Position numbers and translations under genes: made by a program
Assembly: GCF_003688405.1 (NCBI RefSeq)
Contig: NZ_REFC01000012.1
Coordinates: 496,001-560,000 of the forward strand
Reading direction: 5' to 3'
From: Ulvibacter antarcticus
Lineage (GTDB): Bacteria; Bacteroidota; Bacteroidia; Flavobacteriales; Flavobacteriaceae
DNA: 64,000 nt
Part shown: positions 1 to 8,630 of the stretch, in pieces
Position numbering within the stretch: position 1 is the first letter of the stretch
Layout of the letters: every line of letters begins with the position of its first letter
The notes under the pieces: model-generated
What the model was told of the DNA's origin: nothing
Database searches by the model: none
What the model saw: only the letters and a program-made list of their open reading frames with translations

Positions 1-843
1 CTTACACTTACAGCGCTTACTTTTACCTTTTTACAGAGTGATTCTTTACTCCAAGTAATAGGAATTGGTGAGATCGCCAACACTGCAGCCCTTCAATCTA
101 CATTTTTATTAGTGGCGACGGGAATTGGAGCTGCATTTGCCACGCATTATCTTACTCTACAGGAATTTGCTCCTAAATTAAAATGGTTTACGTCCGGTCT
201 TATATTACTGGCATCTATGATGGTATTTTCAGGATGGATTTCTGAAACCAATTTCTATACAGGTTTAGCAAACACTATCTTAATTAGCGTTTCGGCAGTA
301 TATTTTACCACCGGAATGTTACTGTTCAGCAAAAAGAATTACGCTAAATTCTATGTAATTGCATTCAGCATTCCTCTTTTATTCGCTGTGGACTACTTTG
401 TTCTTAGCAAAATGGGAATCAACTTTTTAGCAACGAAAAGTTTTCACTTAAAAGTTGCTACACTGGCAGAAATGCTGATAATAACCTATGCTATTATGTA
501 TAGAATGCGAGCAATTAAAGAAGAACACTTAATACGTCAAACTGAAATGCGCATCTTTTTAAAGCGTCAGGAAGTAATTAACAGAACGAATACTGAAAAA
601 ATAATGCAGGATATTTACTTAGAGAATCTAATCATGCAATACGATCTTGACGGACTTGAAATTAAGCTATTACAATATATTTCTGAAGGAAAAGACAACG
701 CTAAGATTGCTCGAAAATTAAAGACTACAGAAATTGAAATTGAATTTCTTACAAAAGAACTTTACAATAAACTAGAGGTGAGTAACCAGATACAGGAAGA
801 CGTTAGAATGGTAGAAACGCAACCTGATTATATTTATAACTAA
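1..843 (+). CDS. 7TM membrane sensor with C-terminal LuxR-like helix-turn-helix (5' partial)
   Basis: The reading frame is open from base 1, so the start lies upstream and only the C-terminal part is seen. About five hydrophobic segments fill the first 170 codons, resembling the 7TM-DISM sensor module. A charged, probably coiled-coil cytoplasmic stretch follows (from MRAIKEEH). The last ~60 residues (from GLEIKLLQYISEG, with AKIARKLKTTEIEIEF) look like a LuxR-type DNA-binding helix-turn-helix. This layout (7TM, coiled coil, LuxR domain) is common in Flavobacteria, where the proteins are thought to link an extracellular ligand to transcription. The ligand and targets cannot be told from this sequence. 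A strong terminator follows. Confidence 0.75.
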   Translation, partial: LTLTALTFTFLQSDSLLQVIGIGEIANTAALQSTFLLVATGIGAAFATHYLTLQEFAPKLKWFTSGLILLASMMVFSGWISETNFYTGLANTILISVSAVYFTTGMLLFSKKNYAKFYVIAFSIPLLFAVDYFVLSKMGINFLATKSFHLKVATLAEMLIITYAIMYRMRAIKEEHLIRQTEMRIFLKRQEVINRTNTEKIMQDIYLENLIMQYDLDGLEIKLLQYISEGKDNAKIARKLKTTEIEIEFLTKELYNKLEVSNQIQEDVRMVETQPDYIYN

Positions 844-908
844 TCCCCACAAACCTGCTTAGAAAGCAGTAATTATTATCCCCAATTTTCCCCAACTAAA
901 TTAGCCGA

Positions 909-941
909 AAGGATAAGTTTTACTAAACTTATCCTTTTTTT
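909..941 (+). terminator. Rho-independent terminator after the 7TM regulator
   Basis: A perfect 12-bp stem (AAGGATAAGTTT / AAACTTATCCTT) with a 4-nt loop is followed by a run of T on the + strand. The stem overlaps the stop codon of the convergent ccsBA gene, so it may act on both transcripts, but the T run favours the + direction. Confidence 0.85.
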
Positions 942-3900
942 ATGTAGTATTTTTTATATCTGAAGTACGAGACCAAGGTCAAAATCACTGCAAACAGTAC
1001 AATATACCAAACAAACGTAGGCGTGGCAGGCGCATCTCCACTTGCATATGAATGCAATCCACTTAGATAAAAATTAACGCCAAAATAGGTCATCATAATG
1101 GAAGCATAAGCAAAAATAGCAAACACATTAAAAATCCATTTGCCTCTTAAACCAGGAACCAATCTCGCATGGATTACAAAGGCATAAATCATAATACTAA
1201 TTAGTGCCCATGTCTCTTTAGGATCCCATCCCCAATATCTACCCCAACTTTCATTTGCCCATTGACCGCCCAAGAAATTACCAATAGTAAGCATTACCAG
1301 ACCTACAGTAAGTGCCATTTCTGTAATAATCGATAGTTCTTTAATATTGATGTCCATCTTTTTCAAATTACCCTTTGTGGTAAAAATCATTAACAATAGC
1401 GATGTGATTCCTAAGACCATTCCCAAAGTAAATGGCCCGTAGCTTGCAACAATAACAGCGACATGAATCATTAACCAATAACTATCCAAAACAGGCTGTA
1501 GATTAGCGATTGCAGGGTCCAGCCAATTTTCATGAGCCACCCACAAAATAATAGCAGCGACAAATGCCGTTGAAGCAATGGTAAGATCACTCTTACGTCC
1601 AAAGGCAAGTCCGAAAAACACTGTTGCCCATCCCACGTATATCACAGATTCGTAAGCATCACTCCAGGGTGCGTGGCCACTTATGTACCAACGAGCAATA
1701 AGACCCAGCGTCATCATTATAAAAAATGACCAGATCACATATTTACAAAGCTTCACTAAAATATTGATCGCCTTCCCTTCTTTAAATATTTGAAAAATAA
1801 TAAACACGAACATCAGCGCACCAAAGAGGGCAAAATATTTATATAGTCGGTTAAAAATATCAACCTTATTATATACAATTTCCGCCTTTATTTTTCCTTC
1901 GGAAGGAAGTACATCTCCTCCATATTTTTTCTGAAACTTCTTAATACCGATAAGGACTTCATCCGCTTGAGAATAATCTCCCGTTTCACGTGCGGTTCGT
2001 AACATTTGAAAATAAACAGGAAGGATGCTTCTCACAACGGTGGAATCCATTCCTTTATAATTAATTTCATCAAGTTCAGGAAAGGATATCCATCGATTAT
2101 TAGGATCATTCGCCAATGGAAATATTTTCAAAATTCCTCCGCTAAGCGCCTGATTCAACAAATAATAATTTTCATGTGCTTTTACAAAATCCTTCTCAAA
2201 TTGATTCGGGTTTGCTTTATTAGTGGCATCTTCCAGATAAGGCTCTAATTTATAATTACCTTTTTCATCGAAAAGATCTAATAGCGCTAACTGTTTAGTC
2301 CCATCCGGCACTCCGGCGATATGCCGTATACTATCATTTCCTCGTTTTAAAGCAATTAACGGTACTTGAGACCATAATCTCGGGAATTCGATCATAGATA
2401 TAAACACCTGATTCGCATCGAGACCTTCATAGCTATTCTTTCTACTTACTTTCCGAAGTAATTCACTGGCAAATGTATTTACCGGCTTCATTCGGCCGTT
2501 ATCCTGAATAATCAATTTTGCAAAGTCTGAAGCGTGCTCCTTTGAAACAACATTTGCCTTAATAATAGAATCGGCAACGCCTTTTTCGAACATTAACTGT
2601 GTATGACCTTCGTGCTGAGCGAAACCAGATAGGCTGATTAACAAGGTTAGAATAGTCAAACCTTGTTTTTTCTTTCTTTTGATTTTTTCAAGCATTCTTT
2701 CCAAATGCCCAAATCGTGATCCCCTATCGAATAAGATAGCCATTAGTCCTAAATACAGTAAAAAATAACCGATATAAGTGATCCAGGTTCCCCAGAAATC
2801 ATGATTTACCGATAAGATGGTTCCCTTTTCATCTGGATCAAAACCGGATTGAAAGAATCGATATCCATCCTTATCCAAAACATGGTTCATGAAAATTTCT
2901 TCTTCCTTTGTTCCTTTAATAGAATCGTTCACTGTCACTCTACTTTTAAACGCAGAATAGCCTTTTTCTGTTCCTGGATATTTATCAGCTATAAAATCAT
3001 TAAGAGTAATACTAAAAGGTAAATCCAGTTGTTTGGACCCAAAACTGAGATATACTTTAAGATTAACTAATTGCACTTCTTTAGGATTTGGAGTTGTCCC
3101 CTTCCCTCCTAACAGCTCTACGGTTTGAGTTTCACCGGCAGCCGTTACATCAACAAATAACGCATCCTGTATAGAATTATCACTTTCGTCTGCTTTAACA
3201 ATCCCAAATTTCCCTTTGGTCACAGGCTCCGGAATTACAAACGACATCCCTGCCATTTGATATAGCGATCGCAGCATTAATGGTTGTACCGAATCTTTGA
3301 GTACTTCTCCCTTCATCTGATCTGCCATTCGCATATATTCTCCTTCAAAAGGCGAAGCGATTGTATAAGTCCCATCTTCATTATACTCAATATTAATTGC
3401 ACCTGCTGTAGGCTTATTGAAGGCAAAAAGTATATTGTGAATGTTAGACACTTCTCCTTTTTTCATATAATGATCATGTCGCGAACCATCGCCCGCTTCT
3501 ACAATCTTGAGGTAATCATCTCCAGTTTCAGAAGGCATTAAACCTTCCTTAGCCCCTTTAATGAATTTATTAAATGCGATGGAAACAGGTTCATCATTAT
3601 AATCTGAAGAAATGCTGAAATTAGTATTCAACCGTTCAGACAATAACAACTCTTTAGGTGCTATAAGTCGTCTTTGCGCAACCCCATTTACCATATAATC
3701 ACCATCGATAAAGGCAGTTAAATAGGTTTCTTGTGTAAGAATGGTGTTTTCGGTTTCTCCTTCTCTAATGTGCATGACTCCTTCAAAACCTATATAGCGT
3801 GTCACTCCGGCTCCAATCAATATTAAAATAAAGGATGCATGTAACAGAAGCGTGGTCCATTTTTCCTTTCTATAAAGTCTGAACCTAAAAATATTTCCGA

Positions 3901-4096
3901 CGAAATTGATTACAAACAATAACATAATCGCCTCAAACCACCAAGCATTATAAATAAGTGCTTTTGTATAAGCAGATGGAGCATTTTGATGCCCAACATC
4001 TAAAAAGGTTCCAACCGCCATGGCAGCTGCAAAAACCAGGAATAATATTGAGGTAAGTCGGGTAGAAAAGAGAATGGATGCTATTTTATTTTGCAT
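929..4096 (-). CDS. ccsA: Fused cytochrome c biogenesis protein CcsBA (ResB + CcsA)
   Basis: System II cytochrome c maturation: CcsB and CcsA export haem and attach it to apocytochromes c outside the inner membrane. The N-terminal third is ResB/CcsB-like with membrane segments around a large soluble domain. The C-terminal part has many membrane segments and the tryptophan-rich haem motif WGRYWGWDPKETW about 95 residues from the end, plus conserved histidines (HAPWSD, HSYASG). About 1055 residues is normal for the fused Bacteroidetes form. An ATG at 4117 is in frame, but a promoter element (TAAATTTG, 4122-4115 on the minus strand) overlaps it, so the start at 4096 (MQNKIASILF) is preferred. 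Likely needed for respiratory cytochromes c. Confidence 0.93.
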   Translation of the reverse strand: MQNKIASILFSTRLTSILFLVFAAAMAVGTFLDVGHQNAPSAYTKALIYNAWWFEAIMLLFVINFVGNIFRFRLYRKEKWTTLLLHASFILILIGAGVTRYIGFEGVMHIREGETENTILTQETYLTAFIDGDYMVNGVAQRRLIAPKELLLSERLNTNFSISSDYNDEPVSIAFNKFIKGAKEGLMPSETGDDYLKIVEAGDGSRHDHYMKKGEVSNIHNILFAFNKPTAGAINIEYNEDGTYTIASPFEGEYMRMADQMKGEVLKDSVQPLMLRSLYQMAGMSFVIPEPVTKGKFGIVKADESDNSIQDALFVDVTAAGETQTVELLGGKGTTPNPKEVQLVNLKVYLSFGSKQLDLPFSITLNDFIADKYPGTEKGYSAFKSRVTVNDSIKGTKEEEIFMNHVLDKDGYRFFQSGFDPDEKGTILSVNHDFWGTWITYIGYFLLYLGLMAILFDRGSRFGHLERMLEKIKRKKKQGLTILTLLISLSGFAQHEGHTQLMFEKGVADSIIKANVVSKEHASDFAKLIIQDNGRMKPVNTFASELLRKVSRKNSYEGLDANQVFISMIEFPRLWSQVPLIALKRGNDSIRHIAGVPDGTKQLALLDLFDEKGNYKLEPYLEDATNKANPNQFEKDFVKAHENYYLLNQALSGGILKIFPLANDPNNRWISFPELDEINYKGMDSTVVRSILPVYFQMLRTARETGDYSQADEVLIGIKKFQKKYGGDVLPSEGKIKAEIVYNKVDIFNRLYKYFALFGALMFVFIIFQIFKEGKAINILVKLCKYVIWSFFIMMTLGLIARWYISGHAPWSDAYESVIYVGWATVFFGLAFGRKSDLTIASTAFVAAIILWVAHENWLDPAIANLQPVLDSYWLMIHVAVIVASYGPFTLGMVLGITSLLLMIFTTKGNLKKMDINIKELSIITEMALTVGLVMLTIGNFLGGQWANESWGRYWGWDPKETWALISIMIYAFVIHARLVPGLRGKWIFNVFAIFAYASIMMTYFGVNFYLSGLHSYASGDAPATPTFVWYIVLFAVILTLVSYFRYKKYYIKKG

Positions 4097-4114
4097 TATA
4101 GCGAATTTTGGGTG

Positions 4115-4122
4115 CAAATTTA
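4115..4122 (-). promoter_or_regulatory. -7 promoter element of ccsBA
   Basis: On the minus strand this reads TAAATTTG, matching the Bacteroidetes -7 consensus TAnnTTTG. It lies 18 bp before the ATG at 4096 and over the alternative ATG at 4117, which decides the start. Confidence 0.55.
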
Positions 4123-4173
4123 GACATTTAGCTTTATAATTCCCCCCTAAAATGATGTCAAATTTTAGATCTT

Positions 4174-4572
4174 TTACTCCCTTAATTTTCGTGCTTCAAA
4201 AATCTTTAAATGTAAAAAAGTGCCCATATTTCTGGCTCTATTTTTAGCAATCTGAGTGACTTCGCCCTCGAAGAGTTCATCCAGAGTAGCATACCATAAG
4301 TTGAGCCATACACCAAAATGCATTTCATTGATCTTATTCCCCGTATGTTTATCCACCTCGGCGTGCTTTTGCATAGGATTACCATGATATTTTTTCTCAA
4401 AGAATAAATTAGACTCCCAAAAATCGGTTAAGTGTTCGAAATGCTTTGGCCAGTCCTTGATTACCGAATTGAAAACAGGTCCCAAGAGTTCATCTTTTTG
4501 AACTTTTCCATAAAAAGTGGTGACCAATAAAAATATATCATCACGGTTTACAATGTCTTTTTTATGCTTCAA
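4174..4572 (-). CDS. Group III truncated haemoglobin
   Basis: A 132-residue globin with the 2-over-2 fold of the truncated haemoglobins. Residues that point to group III are the FY near position 20 (helix B), the HFEHLTDFWESNLF stretch at 44-57, the YHGNPMQKH stretch at 62-70, and the proximal haem ligand His85 in MHFGVWL. Members of this group bind oxygen or nitric oxide; Campylobacter Ctb is the best known. The upstream membrane-protein gene ends one base away in the same direction, so they are probably co-transcribed. The Crp/Fnr regulator that is transcribed away from this pair is a plausible regulator. Physiological role (NO detoxification or oxygen handling) is inferred. Confidence 0.9.
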   Translation of the reverse strand: MKHKKDIVNRDDIFLLVTTFYGKVQKDELLGPVFNSVIKDWPKHFEHLTDFWESNLFFEKKYHGNPMQKHAEVDKHTGNKINEMHFGVWLNLWYATLDELFEGEVTQIAKNRARNMGTFLHLKIFEARKLRE

Positions 4573-4573
4573 A

Positions 4574-4861
4574 TTAGATCAGATTAATAATAATTAATAG
4601 TGTATTTACAAACAAACTTACCACTAATAACCAAAACGTTGGTTTCGATTTAAATTGTGCTAAAAGAGCAGCATTATACATCATGCAGGTAGCGACGCTA
4701 AAAAAGAGTTCTATTCCACTTTGTAAAGTGGTTCCTTTAGACAAAACCAACATGGCAGCGATAGACCCCAAGCAACTCTGGAAAATGATGGTTAATGGGA
4801 TATACATATATCGATTATAATCAAATTCATCAATTAAATGTTGTACGACTGGTGCTTTCAT
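4574..4861 (-). CDS. Small three-helix membrane protein, unknown function
   Basis: The start is taken at the ATG at 4861 (MKAPVVQHLIDEFDYNRY); a longer in-frame start at 4912 would run into the regulator's upstream region and adds a tail without homologue-like features. The 95-residue protein has a short cytoplasmic head followed by three hydrophobic helices covering nearly the rest of the chain. No known motif is visible. It lies one base upstream of the truncated haemoglobin gene in the same direction, and divergent from a Crp/Fnr-type regulator gene, which suggests a role in oxygen or nitrosative stress. That link is contextual only. Confidence 0.7.
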   Translation of the reverse strand: MKAPVVQHLIDEFDYNRYMYIPLTIIFQSCLGSIAAMLVLSKGTTLQSGIELFFSVATCMMYNAALLAQFKSKPTFWLLVVSLFVNTLLIIINLI

Positions 4862-4934
4862 AATAGATTTATTTAATTTTACTACAAAGTAACTATCTAA
4901 TAACCGCCCCACTTATGAGGCAAATCATAATTGA

Positions 4935-5522
4935 ATGATTCCTGAAAATTTACTTGAAACCTATGGTGCCGAATGCCTCCAATACGGGGAGAATGAATTA
5001 ATCTTTTCGGAAAAACGAAGAGCCGATTTTTATTTTCAAATCAAAGCCGGGGAAGTCAAGATGTTTAACCTTAGTGAAAACGGAAAAGAATTTTTACAAG
5101 GCATGTTTTTTACTGGTGAAAGTTTCGGCGAACCGCCATTATTTGGTGATTTTAAGTACCCCGCAACTGCAATAACATTAGGTAGTTCAAAAATTTACAG
5201 ATTGCCTAAAGCCAAATTAATGGAGCTTCTTAAAAGTAACTTTAACCTCCATTTGAAAGTTACCGAGACTTTGGCGAAAAGATTAAAATACAAATCGATG
5301 ATTATGAAGGAGATTTCAGTACATCCACCAGAACATCGGATTTTAACGCTGGTTGACTTTCTAAAAAAGCAATACGGTGATGAAACTATGTATAAAGTAG
5401 AACTAACCCGACAGCAAATTGCAGATCTTACCGGTTTAAGAGTTGAAACTGTTATTAGAGCCTTTAAAAGTTTAGAATCTGAAGGTGAAATTGAAATCAG
5501 GAATCACAAGATCTTTCGCTAA
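4935..5522 (+). CDS. Crp/Fnr family transcriptional regulator
   Basis: A 195-residue regulator: a cyclic-nucleotide-binding-like beta-barrel (about residues 15-110, with GMFFTGESFGEPPLFG as the phosphate-binding-cassette-like loop), a long dimerisation helix, and a C-terminal winged helix-turn-helix (ELTRQQIADLTGLRVETV, about 153-170). It lacks the N-terminal cysteine cluster of true FNR; only one cysteine is near the N-terminus, so it is not an obvious Fe-S oxygen sensor. It is divergent from the truncated haemoglobin operon, which is the most likely target. Ligand unknown. Confidence 0.9.
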   Translation: MIPENLLETYGAECLQYGENELIFSEKRRADFYFQIKAGEVKMFNLSENGKEFLQGMFFTGESFGEPPLFGDFKYPATAITLGSSKIYRLPKAKLMELLKSNFNLHLKVTETLAKRLKYKSMIMKEISVHPPEHRILTLVDFLKKQYGDETMYKVELTRQQIADLTGLRVETVIRAFKSLESEGEIEIRNHKIFR

Positions 5523-5540
5523 AACCATTAAAAAAGTTTT

Positions 5541-5548
5541 TACCTTCG
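5541..5548 (+). promoter_or_regulatory. -7-like element four bases from the ATG of the DUF2520 gene
   Basis: TACCTTCG is a one-mismatch form of TAnnTTTG and ends four bases before the ATG at 5553, so a transcript from it would be nearly or fully leaderless. Confidence 0.4.
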
Positions 5549-5552
5549 CTTT

Positions 5553-6341
5553 ATGACACGTATTATATTTATGGGGTTTGGCAATGTAGGGTTTCATTTA
5601 TGTAGTGCTTTACACAAAATAGATCATGTTTCTGTAAATCAGATATATAGCAGAAATTCAATTACTTTAGCTTCGGAATTAAAATCGATTCCAACGACCC
5701 ATAAACTTTCAGAAATTGAAGATGCCGATGTCTATATCATCGCTATTCCTGATGATGCAATAGCTCATTTTTCTGAAACGCTACCTTTCAAAAATAAATT
5801 GGTGGTTCATACCTCTGGAAGCGTTGCTATGAATGCACTTTCAGAAAAGAACAGAAGAGGCGTTTTTTATCCGCTTCAAACTTTTTCAAAAAACAGAAAT
5901 GTGAGTTTCAAAGAAATTCCCTTTTGTTTAGAGACTGAAAATGCTTCAGACTTGGCAATCTTAAAGTCCCTAGCTTCTACTTTGTCTGAAACTGTGGTAG
6001 AGATCAATTCCGAAGAAAGAGCTAAACTACATTTAGCAGCGGTTTTCGTTAATAATTTTGTGAATCATATTTACAGCATCAGCCATGACTATCTGCTAGA
6101 TAACAACATTTCATTCGACTTATTAAAACCGTTAATCGCTGAAACTGCAGCCAAAATACAATCTTTACCGCCTTCCGAAGTACAAACAGGACCGGCAAAG
6201 AGAAATGATAAAAACACTATAGAAAAACACTTACATTTGTTGGAAGACGGACCGTATTCGCAACTTTATAAAGAGCTAACCAAGGCTATTGTAGAAAAAT
6301 ATAAAACAGAGACCGAAGATGACACAAGAAAAGAGTTATAA
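5553..6341 (+). CDS. Rossmann-fold / DUF2520 oxidoreductase-like protein
   Basis: A 262-residue protein with an N-terminal NAD(P)-binding Rossmann fold (MGFGNVGFHL at 7-16; VYIIAIPDDAI) and a C-terminal helical DUF2520 domain with the family signature blocks (YPLQTFS, VFVNNFVNH, QTGPAKRND). The fold resembles ketopantoate reductase and F420-dependent NADP reductases; no substrate is established. Its 3' end overlaps the start of the KdsC-like gene by 23 bp, so the two are translated from one mRNA. Homologues are usually next to a KdsC-like phosphatase in Bacteroidetes. Confidence 0.88.
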   Translation: MTRIIFMGFGNVGFHLCSALHKIDHVSVNQIYSRNSITLASELKSIPTTHKLSEIEDADVYIIAIPDDAIAHFSETLPFKNKLVVHTSGSVAMNALSEKNRRGVFYPLQTFSKNRNVSFKEIPFCLETENASDLAILKSLASTLSETVVEINSEERAKLHLAAVFVNNFVNHIYSISHDYLLDNNISFDLLKPLIAETAAKIQSLPPSEVQTGPAKRNDKNTIEKHLHLLEDGPYSQLYKELTKAIVEKYKTETEDDTRKEL

Positions 6342-6858
6342 AGAATACCTACAACATATCACCAGCTTTGTATTTGATGTGGACGGCGTGCTTACCGATG
6401 GTACTATAACTGTTACTACCGAAGGAGAAATGTTGCGTACCATGAATATAAAAGACGGTTTTGCCTTAAAAACTGCTGTTGATCGTGGATTTAATGTCTG
6501 TATTATCTCCGGAGGAAGCAACACAGGTGTGCAAAAACGCCTCGAAGGACTTGGCATTAAAGATATTTACCTTGGTGCCCATCATAAAACTGAAACCTTA
6601 AACAATTACCTTTCAGAAAAAGGAATAAAGCGAGAAAACGTGCTGTATATGGGCGATGATATCCCGGATCTGTATGTAATGCAGGAAGTGGGACTACCTT
6701 GCTGTCCGCAAGACGCTGTTCCCGAAATCAAGGATGTCTCAAAATATATCTCACATAAAAAAGGTGGGAAAGGTTGTGTGAGAGAAGTTATAGAACAAGT
6801 ACTTAAAGTGCAAGGTAAATGGCTGGCAAACGAGAAAACAAGTGCTAAATACGACTGA
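6319..6858 (+). CDS. KdsC-like HAD phosphatase (3-deoxy-D-manno-octulosonate 8-phosphate phosphatase family)
   Basis: A 179-residue C0-type HAD hydrolase without a cap domain. The catalytic motif is FDVDGVLTDG (nucleophile Asp20, acid/base Asp22), with ISGG as motif II, and GDDIPDLYVM as motif IV; this is the KdsC layout, which forms a tetramer. KdsC releases phosphate from KDO-8-phosphate in lipopolysaccharide core synthesis; members can act on related nine-carbon sugar acids, so the precise substrate is inferred. It overlaps the upstream DUF2520 gene by 23 bp. A heptamer repeat array begins right at its stop codon. Confidence 0.9.
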   Translation: MTQEKSYKEYLQHITSFVFDVDGVLTDGTITVTTEGEMLRTMNIKDGFALKTAVDRGFNVCIISGGSNTGVQKRLEGLGIKDIYLGAHHKTETLNNYLSEKGIKRENVLYMGDDIPDLYVMQEVGLPCCPQDAVPEIKDVSKYISHKKGGKGCVREVIEQVLKVQGKWLANEKTSAKYD

Positions 6859-6898
6859 TTCAGTGTTCAGTGTTCAGTGTTCAGTGTTCAGTGTTCAG
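6859..6898. repeat. Heptamer tandem array, unit TTCAGTG
   Basis: Five exact copies of the 7-bp unit plus a partial sixth begin immediately after the kdsC stop codon. This is one of about ten period-7 arrays in the window. Confidence 0.95.
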
Positions 6899-6935
6899 AA
6901 ATAGGTAAAACTTTTAATATTTTCAAAGAAATAAT

Positions 6936-7850
6936 TTGAACTTCCTCAAACTTATTCGGTTTCAAAACCTTTTTATTATTGCCTTAGTTCAGGTTTTTAT
7001 AAAATATGGGCTATTTGAGTCATTGGATATCCAGTTGGCGATGAACAATTTTCAATTTGCACTTCTTGTTATCGCTACTTTATGTATCGCTGCTGCAGGA
7101 AATGTGATAAATGATATTTATGATATTGAAATTGATAAGATTAATAAGCCTGAAAAATTAATAGTCGGTAGGAAAGTTTCAGAAACGGCTGCGAACCGCA
7201 TTTTTTTAATCCTCAACATACTTGGCGTCGGAATTGGTTTTTATCTAGCAAATACGCTCGGAAAACCGGGTATGGCGTCCATATTTATTATTTGCTCTGC
7301 CCTGCTTTATTTATACGCCTCATACTTAAAGGGAATCCTTCTAATTGGAAATATTTTGGTGTCGGTGCTGGTAGCTCTCAGTATCCTAATCGTAGGGGTT
7401 TTTGATATAATTCCGGCAATTAATACTGATCAAATGAACATGCAACTAAAGGCTATGAAAATCCTTCTGCATTACGCTTTCTTTGCTTTTATGATTAATT
7501 TGATTCGCGAGATCGTAAAAGATATTGAAGATATTAATGGTGATAAAAATGGCGGTATGAACACCTTACCCATAGCTATAGGTAGAAAAAGAGCTGCTTT
7601 TGTAGTGTTTTGTTTAGGTGTACTTATGGTTTTTAGCGTTGTAGGGTATATGTATGTCGTGCTTTATAACACACAATATATAATATTGTATTTTCTATTT
7701 CTTGTGGTCGGACCTTTACTCTATTTTTGCATAAAAGCATGGAGTGCAGAATCTAAAAAAGAGTTTGCGTTTTTGTCCTTTTTTCTGAAAATTATTATGT
7801 TCACTGGCATCTGTTCTATTTTATTATATCCAATGGTAGTTTTGAAATAA
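6936..7850 (+). CDS. UbiA-family prenyltransferase (geranylgeranylglycerol-phosphate geranylgeranyltransferase-like)
   Basis: An integral membrane prenyltransferase of 304 residues, eight to nine hydrophobic helices. The two aspartate-rich motifs that bind prenyl diphosphate through magnesium are present: NDIYDIEID (59-67) and DIEDINGDKN (about 195). The start is TTG (MNFLKLIRFQN). Flavobacterial members are often labelled as archaeal-type GGGP geranylgeranyltransferases, but the prenyl acceptor is not proved; quinone or other lipid prenylation is possible. Flanked by heptamer arrays on both sides, with Maf downstream in the same direction. Confidence 0.85.
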   Translation: MNFLKLIRFQNLFIIALVQVFIKYGLFESLDIQLAMNNFQFALLVIATLCIAAAGNVINDIYDIEIDKINKPEKLIVGRKVSETAANRIFLILNILGVGIGFYLANTLGKPGMASIFIICSALLYLYASYLKGILLIGNILVSVLVALSILIVGVFDIIPAINTDQMNMQLKAMKILLHYAFFAFMINLIREIVKDIEDINGDKNGGMNTLPIAIGRKRAAFVVFCLGVLMVFSVVGYMYVVLYNTQYIILYFLFLVVGPLLYFCIKAWSAESKKEFAFLSFFLKIIMFTGICSILLYPMVVLK

Positions 7851-7852
7851 TG

Positions 7853-7943
7853 TGCTGGAAGTTGGGAGATGGAAGCTGGGTGCTGGGTGCTGGAAGTTGG
7901 GAGATGGAAGCTGGGTGCTGGGTGCTGGGTGCTGGGTGCTGGA
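7853..7943. repeat. Degenerate heptamer array, unit WGNTGGR, 13 units
   Basis: The stretch divides into exactly 13 heptamers such as TGCTGGA, AGTTGGG, AGATGGA and AGCTGGG, all fitting WGNTGGR, with a 35-bp higher-order repeat seen twice. It fills the gap between the prenyltransferase and maf genes. The same family recurs at 31621-31690 and 49980-50035. Confidence 0.95.
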
Positions 7944-8005
7944 ATTCCAGGGAAAAAACTTTGAATCTTTGCTAATCTGAAACTCTGAAACTTTAAAAAT
8001 CAACT

Positions 8006-8596
8006 ATGCTACGAGAAAAACTAAAAAACTACAAAATCATCCTTGCTTCCGGCTCACCCAGAAGGCAGGATTTTTTTAAAGAGCTAGATTTAGACTTTAG
8101 TATTGAGGTGAGGGAGGTCGAAGAAATTTTTCCGAAGCATTTACAAAACGGTTCAGAAATTACAGATTATCTGGCAAAATTAAAAGCCTGTGCCTTTCAG
8201 GATCTAGCAGAAAACGACATTCTTATTACTAGTGACACTATCGTTTGGAAAAATGGAGAAGCCATAGGAAAACCTGAAAACAGAGAGGAAGCGGAGAAAA
8301 TGCTACATAATCTTAGTGGAGATTTCCATGAAGTAATTACCTCGGTAGTATTTACTGGCAAAAACTTTCAGGAAACGATCAACGACACTACCAAGGTGTG
8401 GTTTAAAGAACTTACCAAAGCCGAAATCGATTACTATTTAACGCATTACAAGCCTTACGATAAGGCTGGAAGCTATGGTATTCAGGAATGGATTGGGTAT
8501 ATTGGTATTGACCGATTAGAAGGATCTTATTTTAATGTGATGGGACTTCCCACCAGACTTGTATATAAAACGTTAATGGAGATTGCCGATCGTTAA
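8006..8596 (+). CDS. maf: Maf-like nucleoside triphosphate pyrophosphatase
   Basis: A 196-residue Maf/HAM1-superfamily protein that hydrolyses non-canonical or specific nucleoside triphosphates (dTTP/UTP or modified nucleotides) to monophosphates. The signature ASGSPRRQDFFKEL (about 14-27) and the catalytic SDTIVW block (about 75) are intact, as is GKPENREEAEKMLHNLSG. Length is normal. The stop overlaps a possible upstream extension of the next gene, a lipoprotein, and the two are likely one transcript. Historical names include septum formation inhibitor; house-cleaning is the better-supported role. Confidence 0.93.
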   Translation: MLREKLKNYKIILASGSPRRQDFFKELDLDFSIEVREVEEIFPKHLQNGSEITDYLAKLKACAFQDLAENDILITSDTIVWKNGEAIGKPENREEAEKMLHNLSGDFHEVITSVVFTGKNFQETINDTTKVWFKELTKAEIDYYLTHYKPYDKAGSYGIQEWIGYIGIDRLEGSYFNVMGLPTRLVYKTLMEIADR

Positions 8597-8630
8597 TTTT
8601 CTTCTAATTTTGCATAAAATTCTTCGGAAA

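Noticed and set aside
4861-4912. N-terminal extension of the small membrane protein gene to 4912
   Set aside because: The extra 17 codons overlap the regulatory region of the divergent Crp/Fnr gene and do not look like protein; the ATG at 4861 gives a better start.
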